Assembly (NCBI GenBank): GCA_905211485.1
Contig: CAJMAW010000152.1
Span: 1-6,758 of the forward strand
DNA length: 6,758 nt
From: an uncultured Lentisphaeria bacterium
GTDB lineage: Bacteria; Verrucomicrobiota; Lentisphaeria; Victivallales; UBA1829
Direction: 5' to 3'
Below, in pieces: positions 1 through 6,678 of the stretch; positions within the stretch are counted from its first letter, which is position 1; each line of letters opens with the position of its first letter. The notes under the pieces are model-generated. The model did not search any database, had not been told where the DNA came from, and was given only the letters and a program-made list of their open reading frames with translations. Made by a program: the position numbers and the translations under genes.

Positions 1-265
1 CCTGAAGGAGCGCTATGAGATCTATCACGGCGTGCGCATCCACGACAATGCGCTCGTCGCCGCCGCGACGCTTTCCGACCGCTATATCACCGACCGTTTC
101 CTGCCGGACAAGGCCATCGACCTCATGGATGAAGCCGCCAGCCGGGTTCGCATGGAGACCGAGGAGCTGAGCCCTGAGCTCCGGAGCCTGGAGGAGAGGC
201 GCGGTTTCTCTCTCCGCACGGAGCCGGGCTCTGCGGGAAGTGAAAAAAAACTTTCTCTTGCGTGA
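1..265 (+). CDS. clpB: ClpB disaggregase fragment, 3'-truncated (5' end outside window)
   Basis: Read from base 2, the first 65 or so codons match ClpB/Hsp104, the ATP-driven chaperone that pulls proteins out of aggregates together with DnaK. The visible part begins LKERYEIYHG and continues with AAATLSDRYI and LPDKAIDLMDEAASRVRM, the hallmark of the C-terminal small domain of the first AAA+ module, then LRSLEERR, which should open the coiled-coil middle domain. After about position 200 the similarity stops. Some 20 unrelated residues (from GFSLRTEPGS) lead to TGA at 263-265. A complete ClpB would run on for several hundred residues through the middle domain and second AAA+ module, and I do not find these in any frame downstream. 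This copy is therefore probably a remnant left by deletion or rearrangement, or marks an assembly join. The 5' part is outside the window. The family call is firm; the cause of the truncation is inferred. Confidence 0.8.
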   Translation, partial: LKERYEIYHGVRIHDNALVAAATLSDRYITDRFLPDKAIDLMDEAASRVRMETEELSPELRSLEERRGFSLRTEPGSAGSEKKLSLA

Positions 266-275
266 ATACCTCGGT

Positions 276-303
276 TTGTCCTTTCCGAAAAATGTGGTAT
301 ATT
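276..303 (+). promoter_or_regulatory. Candidate sigma-70 promoter with extended -10 for the NifA-like gene
   Basis: TTGTCC at 276-281 (4 of 6 matches to the -35 consensus) lies 16 bases before TATATT at 298-303 (5 of 6 matches to TATAAT). A TG pair at 295-296 gives an extended -10, TGGTATATT. The expected transcript start near 310 would leave a leader of about 26 bases before the ATG at 336. The region is clearly more AT-rich than the coding DNA on either side. No factor binding site is evident. Confidence 0.5.
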
Positions 304-335
304 TCAAAAATCAAAACGAAAGAGACGCCGAAGGA

Positions 336-1892
336 ATGAACGAAGGAAAGAATATCGAGATCGCCATTCTGCATCAGATCAGCCGCGCGGTCCTGCATGA
401 GCGGAACGTGTCGCTGCTTCTGAAAAACGTTCTTGATATTCTCTACCGGGAAATGGGTTTTCTGCGGGGGACGTTCACTTTGAGACGGGACGACATGCTC
501 GTCATCGAAGCCTCCCAGGGACTCAGCGAAGATGAAATCCGGAGGGGAAAATATCATCTGGGCGAGGGGATCACGGGGCGTGTTGCAGAAACCGGTATGC
601 CTGTCATTATCCCGGACATTTCCAGAGACCCGAATTTTCTGAACCGGACGAAGACGCGCAATTCTCCGGAAAACATCGCCTTCCTCTGTGTGCCCGTGCT
701 GCATCTGGAAAAGGTCATCGGGACGCTCTCGATCGACCGGACTTCCCCCCCGGGGCCGGAAGCGGAAGCGTCCCTGAAAGAGGATCTCAAACTGCTGGAG
801 ACGGTGGCGAATATAACGGCGGAAGTGGTCTGTGCTCGTCTGGAGGAACATGAGGAGCGGGAAAAACTCCTGGAGGAAAACCGCAGACTGCGGGATGAAC
901 TGGACAAGAAAAGCTTTCCGGCAAGCATTATCGGCAACTGCAGCAGTATGCGCAGAGTTTACAGCATGATCGAACAGGTTGCCGACACCAATGCGACGGT
1001 TCTGATCCGCGGCGCCTCCGGCACCGGAAAGGAACTGATCGCCCGCGCGATTCAGGAAAAAAGCTCCCGGAAAGACAAGCCCTTCATCATCGTGAACTGC
1101 GCCGCCATGCCCGAGACTTTGATCGAAAGCGAGCTTTTCGGACACGAAAAAGGTTCCTTTACCGGAGCCTTCGCCAGACGCATCGGAAGGGCGGAAGCGG
1201 CGGACGGAGGGACTCTTTTCCTGGATGAGATCGGGGATCTGACATTGCCCGTCCAGGTGAAACTTCTGCGTTTTCTTCAGGAGCGCACCTTTTTCCGCGT
1301 GGGAGGGAACGAGGAGCTGAAGATGGACGTCCGGATTCTTGCTGCCACGAGCCGGGATCTGGAAAAACTCATGGCAGAAGGAAAGTTCCGGGAGGATCTC
1401 TACTACCGTCTGAACGTCTTCCCGATCCATCTTCCCGAACTGAGAAACCGCAGAAGCGACATTATGCTTCTGGCGGAACATTTCCTTGAAAAATTCAGCC
1501 GCATGTACGGGAAGAAGATCAAGCGCATATCGACTCCGGCGATTAATATGATGATGAGCTATCACTGGCCCGGGAACGTCCGGGAGCTGGAAAACTGCAT
1601 CGAACGCGCCGTCCTGACGACTACCGACGACGTCATTTCCGGGTATAACCTGCCGCCTTCTCTCCAGACCGGAGAAGCCTCTTCCACCAACAGAACCGCA
1701 CCGGACGGAACGGCCGATTTTGAAACGCTCGTCAATTCCTTTGAACGCGAATTGATCGTGGAGTCCCTGAAGGCGAACCGCGGGAATGTCTCCGCCTCGG
1801 CCCGTGCTCTCGGCATCTCCAACCGGATCATCCATTACAAGATCCAGAAACTCAACATTACTCCAGACTGGTACCGGAACAACAAAGAGTGA
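336..1892 (+). CDS. NifA-like sigma-54-dependent transcriptional activator (GAF - AAA+ - Fis HTH)
   Basis: This 518-residue bacterial enhancer-binding protein uses ATP hydrolysis to remodel RNA polymerase with sigma-54 at -24/-12 promoters. Residues about 8-165 form a GAF domain like that of NifA (ending LETVANITAEVV). Residues 168-195 are a charged coiled coil. The AAA+ domain follows, with Walker A GASGTGKE (226-233), the sigma-54 contact loop GSFTGA (273-278), Walker B LFLDEIGD (Asp297, Glu298), the motif FREDLYYRLNVFPI and the closing WPGNVRELEN. A Fis-type helix-turn-helix lies at about 480-505 (ARALGISNRIIHYKIQ). There is no phosphoacceptor receiver domain, so control is probably by ligand or protein binding to GAF. 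ATG 336 is preferred over GTG 240 because the 240-335 stretch looks like a promoter and AAGGA lies just ahead of 336, although unusually close. The loop has Ser where most relatives have GAFTGA. Its targets are unknown: no nif gene is present and carB begins 255 bases downstream. Confidence 0.9.
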   Translation: MNEGKNIEIAILHQISRAVLHERNVSLLLKNVLDILYREMGFLRGTFTLRRDDMLVIEASQGLSEDEIRRGKYHLGEGITGRVAETGMPVIIPDISRDPNFLNRTKTRNSPENIAFLCVPVLHLEKVIGTLSIDRTSPPGPEAEASLKEDLKLLETVANITAEVVCARLEEHEEREKLLEENRRLRDELDKKSFPASIIGNCSSMRRVYSMIEQVADTNATVLIRGASGTGKELIARAIQEKSSRKDKPFIIVNCAAMPETLIESELFGHEKGSFTGAFARRIGRAEAADGGTLFLDEIGDLTLPVQVKLLRFLQERTFFRVGGNEELKMDVRILAATSRDLEKLMAEGKFREDLYYRLNVFPIHLPELRNRRSDIMLLAEHFLEKFSRMYGKKIKRISTPAINMMMSYHWPGNVRELENCIERAVLTTTDDVISGYNLPPSLQTGEASSTNRTAPDGTADFETLVNSFERELIVESLKANRGNVSASARALGISNRIIHYKIQKLNITPDWYRNNKE

Positions 1893-1911
1893 CCGGAAAT
1901 GAAACACGTTC

Positions 1912-2028
1912 GGCAGAGAGACGGGGAAGGAAACGGGGGACTTTTTCTGCGGAACCATGTTTTCCCATTTCCCGTCGCCGCGGCGGCGGAAGTCTTTTTC
2001 CTCTCCCCGTGTCCTGAGTCTGTCTGCC
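1912..2028. repeat. Long imperfect inverted repeat between the activator gene and carB
   Basis: The arms pair in nested blocks. GGCAGA (1912-1917) pairs with TCTGCC (2023-2028). ACGGGGA plus AGGAAA (1921-1933) pairs with TTTCCT, a bulged C and TCCCCGT (1997-2010), giving 13 pairs. GACTT (1939-1943) pairs with AAGTC (1990-1994). That makes about 24 pairs in three blocks separated by asymmetric internal loops, enclosing a GC-rich hairpin at 1972-1989. In RNA this would form a large branched stem-loop after the activator stop codon. It could be a 3' end structure of the activator mRNA, part of the carB leader, or a decayed small repeat element. The sequence alone does not choose between these. 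Confidence 0.45.
1972..1999 (+). terminator. Candidate intrinsic terminator after the NifA-like gene
   Basis: CCGTCGC (1972-1978) can pair with GCGGCGG (1983-1989) across a CGCG loop, seven pairs including one T-G wobble. AAGTC follows, then a run of five T (1995-1999). It lies 80 bases past the activator stop codon and well before carB, as expected for a terminator separating the two units. The T run starts five bases after the stem, further than ideal, so efficiency is uncertain. Confidence 0.4.
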
Positions 2029-2039
2029 CCGCTTCCTCC

Positions 2040-2077
2040 CCTCCCGCTCGGGAAGGCGCATCCGGACCCGGGGTCGG
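2040..2077 (+). other. Two adjacent hairpins in the carB upstream region
   Basis: CCTCCC (2040-2045) pairs with GGGAAGG (2050-2056) across a GCTC loop with one bulged A. Next, CCGGACC (2062-2068) pairs with GGTCGG (2072-2077) across CGG with one bulged G. Each is six pairs. With the hairpin at 1972-1989 they form a row of small GC-rich stems before the tandem repeat. Neither is followed by a T run, so they do not look like terminators. A regulatory role in the carB leader is possible but unproven, since the transcript start is unknown. Confidence 0.25.
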
Positions 2078-2083
2078 TCTGAA

Positions 2084-2116
2084 ACTGCTGACTCTGAACT
2101 GCTGACTCTGAACTGA
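2084..2116. repeat. Tandem repeat, 14-base unit, 2.4 copies, upstream of carB
   Basis: The unit ACTGCTGACTCTGA occurs exactly twice (2084-2097 and 2098-2111) and a partial third copy, ACTGA, follows (2112-2116). On the opposite strand each unit reads as two related seven-base words, GTTCAGA and GTCAGCA, so the array resembles a degenerate heptanucleotide tandem repeat. It ends 31 bases before the carB start codon. It may be a slippage product of variable copy number or a paired binding site. Confidence 0.85.
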
Positions 2117-2130
2117 AACCCAATCAAAGC

Positions 2131-2136
2131 GAAGGA
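2131..2136 (+). promoter_or_regulatory. Ribosome binding site of carB
   Basis: GAAGGA lies 11 bases ahead of ATG 2148. It is a good anti-16S match at slightly long spacing. Together with the family-typical N-terminus that begins at this ATG, it fixes the carB start. Confidence 0.6.
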
Positions 2137-2147
2137 TCATCCATACA

Positions 2148-5100
2148 ATGCCCAGGCGCAAAGACATCAGAAAGATCATGCTGATCGGCTCCGGCCCCAT
2201 CGTGATCGGACAGGCCTGCGAGTTTGACTACTCAGGCGTGCAGGCGTGCAAAGCCCTCAAGGAGGACGGTTATGAAGTCGTCCTCGTGAACAGCAACCCG
2301 GCGACGGTCATGACGGATCCGGATTTTGCGGACCGGACCTACATCGAACCGCTGACCCGGGATATTCTCCATGAAATCATCCGCCGGGAACGCCCCGACG
2401 CGCTTCTTCCGACTCTCGGCGGCCAGACCGCACTCAATCTTGCAATGCGTCTTCACGAATCCGGCATTCTGAAACGCTATCAGGTGGAGATGATCGGCGC
2501 GGACGCGGAGGTGATCCGCCGCGCGGAGGACCGCGACCAGTTCAAACACGCCATGATGGAACTGGGGCTCGAACTGCCGCTTTCCGGTTCGGCGCATTCC
2601 ATGCAGGAAGCGAAGATGATTGCGAAAATGATCGGGCGCTGGCCGCTGGTGATCCGTCCGGGATTCACGCTCGGGGGGACGGGCGGAGGCATTGCACACG
2701 ACCCGGAGGAGTTTGAACGCATCGTCGCCAGAGGCCTGGAAGCGAGCATGACTTCCGAGGTGCTGATCGAGGAATCTCTGCTGGGATGGAAGGAATTTGA
2801 ACTGGAAGTCATGCGTGACCGGAAGGATAATGCAGTCATTGTCTGCTCGATTGAGAATCTGGATCCGATGGGCGTGCATACCGGGGACAGCATCACGGTG
2901 GCGCCGGCACAGACTCTCAGCGACAGGGAATATCAGAGGATGAGAGACGCATCGCTGGCGGTCATGCGCAAGATCGGCGTCGAGACCGGCGGATCCAACG
3001 TGCAGTGGGCGCTGAATCCGGAGGACGGACGCATGATCATCATAGAGATGAATCCGCGTGTGTCGCGTTCTTCGGCGCTGGCGTCGAAGGCGACGGGATT
3101 CCCGATTGCGAGAATCGCCGCCAAACTGGCCGTCGGTTACACGCTTGACGAACTCCGGAACGACATCACGCGTGAGACCCCCGCCTGTTTTGAACCCGCG
3201 ATCGATTATGTCGTCACCAAAGTCCCGCGTTTCACCTTTGAGAAGTTCCCCGCGGCGGACAGCACGCTCGGCACGCAGATGAAATCCGTCGGGGAAGCCA
3301 TGAGCATCGGGAAGACGTTCAAGGAGTCGTTCCAGAAGGCGCTCCGCTCCCTGGAGACCGGATACGCAGGATTCGGCGCCTCCGGGAAGGAAGAGAAATT
3401 CCGGATGATGGATGACAGTCTCCTCTCCGCCGAAATCACCCGTCCGAATCCCGAACGGATCTATGTGATCCACGAGGCGTTCCGCCGGGGCTGGGATGTG
3501 GAACAGGTCCATTCCCTCTGCCGGATCGACCGCTACTTCCTGCGCCATCTGCACGAACTGGCTTCTTTTGAAGACGAAATCTCCGCGGCGAAAACTCTGA
3601 AGAAATTTTCCGCCGACAAAGCCCTTTTCCGCCAGGCAAAGGAATTCGGTTATTCCGACCGCCAGATCGCATATCTGCTGAAATGCCCTGAAGAAGATGT
3701 TTTTCATGCCCGGCGCGCCGCAGGGATCCTGCCTGTGTATTCGCTGGTGGATACCTGCGCAGGCGAGTTCCGCGCAGTCACACCCTATTATTATTCGACC
3801 TATGGGGCGACAAGGGATGAAGTCAAACCCGATCCCTCCCGCAAAACGATCATGATCCTCGGCGGCGGTCCCAACCGGATCGGTCAGGGAATCGAATTCG
3901 ACTACTGCTGCGTCCACGCCTCCTTCGCGCTCCGGGAAGCGGGCTACGAAACCTTGATGGTCAACAGCAACCCCGAAACCGTGAGCACCGATTACGATAC
4001 GAGCGACAAACTCTACTTTGAACCGCTCACCTTCGAGGATGTGATTCATATTTACGAACGGGAAAACTGCCTGGGTGCGATTGTCCAGTTCGGCGGCCAG
4101 ACCCCTCTGAACCTGGCGCGGCGTCTGGAAGATGCCGGAGTCCGGATCCTGGGCACCGGAACGCGGGACATCGAGGCCGCTGAGGACCGCGACTACTTCA
4201 AACGCCTTGCCGACAAACTCGGACTCCGCCAGCCCCCGAACGGCATGGCCGCCAATGTGGAACAGGCTCTGGAAGTTGCTGAACGGATCGGGTATCCGGT
4301 TCTGATGCGTCCCTCCTTTGTCCTCGGGGGGAGGGCGATGGTCATTGTGTACAAGGAAAAATACCTCCGCAAATACATGGAGGAGGCGGTACAGGTTTCC
4401 GAAGAACGCCCGGTGCTGATCGACCGCTTCCTGGAAGAGGCAATCGAACTGGACGTGGACTGCCTTTCCGACGGAGAAACCCACGTCATCGGCGCGATCA
4501 TGGAACATGTGGAGCTTGCGGGAATCCATTCGGGCGATTCCGCCTGCAAGATTCCCGCATCCAGCCTTTCCCCTGAGACCATCCGGGAAATTCATGAGCA
4601 GACCTTCGCCCTGGCAAAGGAGCTGCATATCCGCGGCTTGATGAACATCCAGTTCGCGGTGAAAGACGGGGAGGTGTATATTCTGGAAGTGAATCCCCGG
4701 GCGTCGCGTACGGTGCCGTTTGTGAGCAAGTCGATCGGAGTGCCGCTTGCGAAGATCGCCGCGCTCTGCATGGCCGGGAAAACGCTCCGGGAGCTTGGTT
4801 TTGTGAAAGAGGTCCTTCCCCCGTACACGACGGTGAAGGAAGCGGTGTTTCCCTTTGTGAAATTTCCGGGAGTGGATATTGTCCTGAGTCCGGAAATGAA
4901 GTCGACGGGGGAGGTCATGGGAATCGACCTCTCGCCGGGAATGGCGTATCTGAAATCGCAGACGGCTTCGGGAACGAGTCTCCCGGCGGAAGGAAATGTG
5001 TTCGTGTCTCTGCGCGACGCGGACAAGGAGGAATCCATTCCTCTGGTCCGGGAACTGGTTGAACTGGGTTTCCAGATCTACGCCACGTGCGGGACGTCCA

Positions 5101-5426
5101 CCATGCTTCGGAACAACGGAATCCGCTCCCAGGCGATTTTCCGTGTCTCACAGGGCAGACCGAATATTGTGGACATGATTGCCGAACACAATGTGCAATG
5201 GGTCATCAACACGCCGGAGAACGGGGCGGCGGCGATGGTGGATGAAATCCGCATGAGGACTTCCGCCGTCGCGCACGGGGTGCCGATCACAACAACGCTC
5301 TGCGGCGTCCGCGCCGCGCTTGAAGGCATCCGCGCTCTCCGCGATATGGGCCGCATGGAAATCTGCAGTCTGCAGGAATTTCACCGCCGCTGCGCCGAGA
5401 AAAAGCAAAGCGCCGATTCAGAATGA
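2148..5426 (+). CDS. carB: Carbamoyl phosphate synthetase large subunit
   Basis: CarB makes carbamoyl phosphate from bicarbonate, ammonia delivered by CarA, and two ATP, for pyrimidine and arginine synthesis in the cytoplasm. The 1092 residues (E. coli has 1073) give the full architecture: carboxyphosphate ATP-grasp half (about 1-404), oligomerisation domain (405-558), carbamate-phosphorylating ATP-grasp half (559-942) and an MGS-like allosteric domain (943-1092). The start PRRKDIRKIMLIGSGPIVIG is typical. Metal and ATP ligands are present in both halves: Gln286, Glu300 and Asn302, then Gln835, Glu847 and Asn849. In the allosteric domain, the positions aligned by eye with the E. coli nucleotide site keep Thr980 and Thr983 (E. 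coli 974 and 977) but have Arg999 where E. coli has Lys993. The Thr aligned with E. coli Thr1042 (ornithine site) is kept. Effector response may therefore differ in detail. carA follows at once, so the pair is probably one transcript. Confidence 0.98.
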   Translation: MPRRKDIRKIMLIGSGPIVIGQACEFDYSGVQACKALKEDGYEVVLVNSNPATVMTDPDFADRTYIEPLTRDILHEIIRRERPDALLPTLGGQTALNLAMRLHESGILKRYQVEMIGADAEVIRRAEDRDQFKHAMMELGLELPLSGSAHSMQEAKMIAKMIGRWPLVIRPGFTLGGTGGGIAHDPEEFERIVARGLEASMTSEVLIEESLLGWKEFELEVMRDRKDNAVIVCSIENLDPMGVHTGDSITVAPAQTLSDREYQRMRDASLAVMRKIGVETGGSNVQWALNPEDGRMIIIEMNPRVSRSSALASKATGFPIARIAAKLAVGYTLDELRNDITRETPACFEPAIDYVVTKVPRFTFEKFPAADSTLGTQMKSVGEAMSIGKTFKESFQKALRSLETGYAGFGASGKEEKFRMMDDSLLSAEITRPNPERIYVIHEAFRRGWDVEQVHSLCRIDRYFLRHLHELASFEDEISAAKTLKKFSADKALFRQAKEFGYSDRQIAYLLKCPEEDVFHARRAAGILPVYSLVDTCAGEFRAVTPYYYSTYGATRDEVKPDPSRKTIMILGGGPNRIGQGIEFDYCCVHASFALREAGYETLMVNSNPETVSTDYDTSDKLYFEPLTFEDVIHIYERENCLGAIVQFGGQTPLNLARRLEDAGVRILGTGTRDIEAAEDRDYFKRLADKLGLRQPPNGMAANVEQALEVAERIGYPVLMRPSFVLGGRAMVIVYKEKYLRKYMEEAVQVSEERPVLIDRFLEEAIELDVDCLSDGETHVIGAIMEHVELAGIHSGDSACKIPASSLSPETIREIHEQTFALAKELHIRGLMNIQFAVKDGEVYILEVNPRASRTVPFVSKSIGVPLAKIAALCMAGKTLRELGFVKEVLPPYTTVKEAVFPFVKFPGVDIVLSPEMKSTGEVMGIDLSPGMAYLKSQTASGTSLPAEGNVFVSLRDADKEESIPLVRELVELGFQIYATCGTSTMLRNNGIRSQAIFRVSQGRPNIVDMIAEHNVQWVINTPENGAAAMVDEIRMRTSAVAHGVPITTTLCGVRAALEGIRALRDMGRMEICSLQEFHRRCAEKKQSADSE

Positions 5427-5432
5427 GAACAC

Positions 5433-5439
5433 AGGAAGG
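5433..5439 (+). promoter_or_regulatory. carA: Purine-rich ribosome binding region of carA
   Basis: AGGAAGG directly abuts the in-frame ATG at 5440 and lies 15 bases before the ATG at 5455. It is too close for the first and somewhat far for the second, so it does not settle the start. A weaker GGA at 5446-5448, six bases ahead of 5455, could serve that start. Confidence 0.35.
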
Positions 5440-5454
5440 ATGGCCGGAAATATC

Positions 5455-6609
5455 ATGAAAAACTTGTACAACTGGAAGGCTCAGAGAGAGAAAAACGCCT
5501 TCCTTGCTCTTGAAAACGGAACTGTGCTGCGGGGATATTCCGTGGGGGCGGATGTCGATGCGGTGGGGGAAGTGGTGTTCAATACGGGAATGACGGGATA
5601 TGAGGAAATTGTCACGGATCCATCCTATGCGGGGCAGTTTGTGGCGATGACCTGTCCTGAAATCGGGAATTACGGTTTTGTGCGGGAGGATGTGGAATCG
5701 CGCCGGCTTTTCCTGAACGGTCTGATTGTGCGGGATATGAATCCGGCAAGCAACTGGCGCGCCGATTCGGAATTTTCCGCCGTTCTTAAAAAGAACGGAG
5801 TCCCCGCCATTGCGGGGATCGACACCAGGCTCCTGACGTTGCTCATCCGGGAAAACGGGACTCTCAAGGCTTATCTGCATTGTTCCGACAGGAAAATTTC
5901 CGAGAAATACGGCATTGCTCAGGCCATGGAATGGGACGGGCTGGACAATGAGGATTATGCCTCCAGGGTCACTTGTCGGAAGACGTATGAATGGGATCCG
6001 GACTCGCTTCTCAGCCGTTCCTGGGACGGATCTTCTGAACTGCCTGAAGCGGATCTGCATGTGGTGGCTTATGATTTCGGAATCAAGTGGAACATTCTTC
6101 GCTGTCTGAGAAGGCACGGAATGAGAGTGACTGTGGTTCCGGCAAAGACCGCGGCGGAGAAGGTTCTGAAGATGAAGCCGGACGGAGTGTTTCTTTCCAA
6201 CGGTCCTGCCGATCCTGCGGCCGTGACGTATGCCGTGGAGGCGGCGCGCGATCTGATCGGGAAAGTTCCTCTCATGGGAATTTGCCTGGGACATCAGATC
6301 CTGGGGATTGCGTGCGGGGGGGAGCGTTACCGTCTGAAATTCGGACATCACGGATGCAATCATCCGGTGAAGAATCTGCTGAGCGGATCGGTGGAGATTA
6401 CTTCCCAGAATCACAATTTCGCCTTGAAGGCGGATTCTCTTCCCGGTGAACTTGAATTGACTCATATCAATCTCAATGACAATACGGTGGAAGGATTCCG
6501 CCACAGAACGGAACCGATGTTTTCCGTGCAGTATCATCCGGAGGCTGCGCCGGGCCCGTGTGATCCGCTTTATCTCTTTCAGGAGTTCCGCAGACTGATG
6601 GGACGATGA
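5455..6609 (+). CDS. carA: Carbamoyl phosphate synthetase small subunit (glutaminase)
   Basis: CarA hydrolyses glutamine and channels the ammonia to CarB. From ATG 5455 it has 384 residues, against 382 in E. coli. ATG 5440 would add five residues. The reading frame stays open further upstream only inside carB, in another frame, and that part is not CarA-like. The N-terminal CPSase domain shows VVFNTGMTGYEEIVTDPSY and the motif GIDTRLLTLLIRENG. The C-terminal class I glutamine amidotransferase domain has the nucleophile Cys277 in GICLGHQ, the conserved KFGHHG and NHPVK block, QNHNFA, and the catalytic His361 and Glu363 in QYHPEAAPGP. The triad is intact. One oddity is SNGPADP, with Ala252 where E. 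coli and most relatives have Gly in SNGPGDP, close to the glutamine pocket. The gene starts 28 bases after carB and has no promoter of its own that I can see, so it is probably translated from the carB transcript. Confidence 0.97.
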   Translation: MKNLYNWKAQREKNAFLALENGTVLRGYSVGADVDAVGEVVFNTGMTGYEEIVTDPSYAGQFVAMTCPEIGNYGFVREDVESRRLFLNGLIVRDMNPASNWRADSEFSAVLKKNGVPAIAGIDTRLLTLLIRENGTLKAYLHCSDRKISEKYGIAQAMEWDGLDNEDYASRVTCRKTYEWDPDSLLSRSWDGSSELPEADLHVVAYDFGIKWNILRCLRRHGMRVTVVPAKTAAEKVLKMKPDGVFLSNGPADPAAVTYAVEAARDLIGKVPLMGICLGHQILGIACGGERYRLKFGHHGCNHPVKNLLSGSVEITSQNHNFALKADSLPGELELTHINLNDNTVEGFRHRTEPMFSVQYHPEAAPGPCDPLYLFQEFRRLMGR

Positions 6610-6642
6610 GGTCCCCAGGCAGGGAACAGTAAAAATCAAAAC

Positions 6643-6676
6643 TTGCGAAGCAGCAGGAAAATATTGCAAAGCAACA
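6643..6676. repeat. Pair of 13-base direct repeats after carA
   Basis: TTGCGAAGCAGCA (6643-6655) and TTGCAAAGCAACA (6664-6676) match at 11 of 13 positions, both differences being G/A transitions. Their starts are 21 bases apart, close to two turns of the helix. Each begins with a tiny inverted repeat (TTGC, three bases, GCA). They lie in the AT-rich gap between carA and the terminator-like hairpin. They could be a binding-site pair or a small duplication; no function is evident. Confidence 0.5.
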
Positions 6677-6678
6677 AA

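Noticed and set aside
240..335. Upstream extension of the activator gene to GTG 240
   Set aside because: These 32 codons resemble no NifA-type N-terminus, are AT-rich, and contain the extended -10 promoter.
2076..2088. A GG...GC pair that could be a sigma-54 -24/-12 promoter for carB
   Set aside because: The spacing is nine bases rather than ten and the flanking bases do not match TGGCAC or TTGC.
1899..2105. A 68-codon + strand frame in the gap between the activator and carB
   Set aside because: It spans the inverted repeat and hairpins, is low in complexity, and lacks a ribosome binding site.
123..2123. A 666-codon open frame on the - strand opposite the activator gene
   Set aside because: It lies opposite a gene with clear domains, and its product is rich in Arg, His, Phe and Gln with no recognisable motif. 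It is a by-product of the codon bias of the real gene.
1893..2147. PyrR-type or leader-peptide attenuator before carB
   Set aside because: I see neither the conserved PyrR-binding loop nor a short leader peptide frame followed by a terminator with a T run just before carB.
2144..2149. TACAAT as a -10 box
   Set aside because: It overlaps the carB start codon and has no -35 partner at the right distance.
2232..4628. A 798-codon open frame on the - strand opposite carB
   Set aside because: It is the antisense shadow of a highly conserved gene, with no domain and no ribosome binding site.
5320..5454. CarA start at ATG 5320, inside carB
   Set aside because: The extra residues are carB read in another frame. 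CarA length and homology point to 5440 or 5455.
5287..6669. A 460-codon open frame on the - strand opposite carA
   Set aside because: Same reason: CarA is unmistakable on the + strand and this frame shows no family features.
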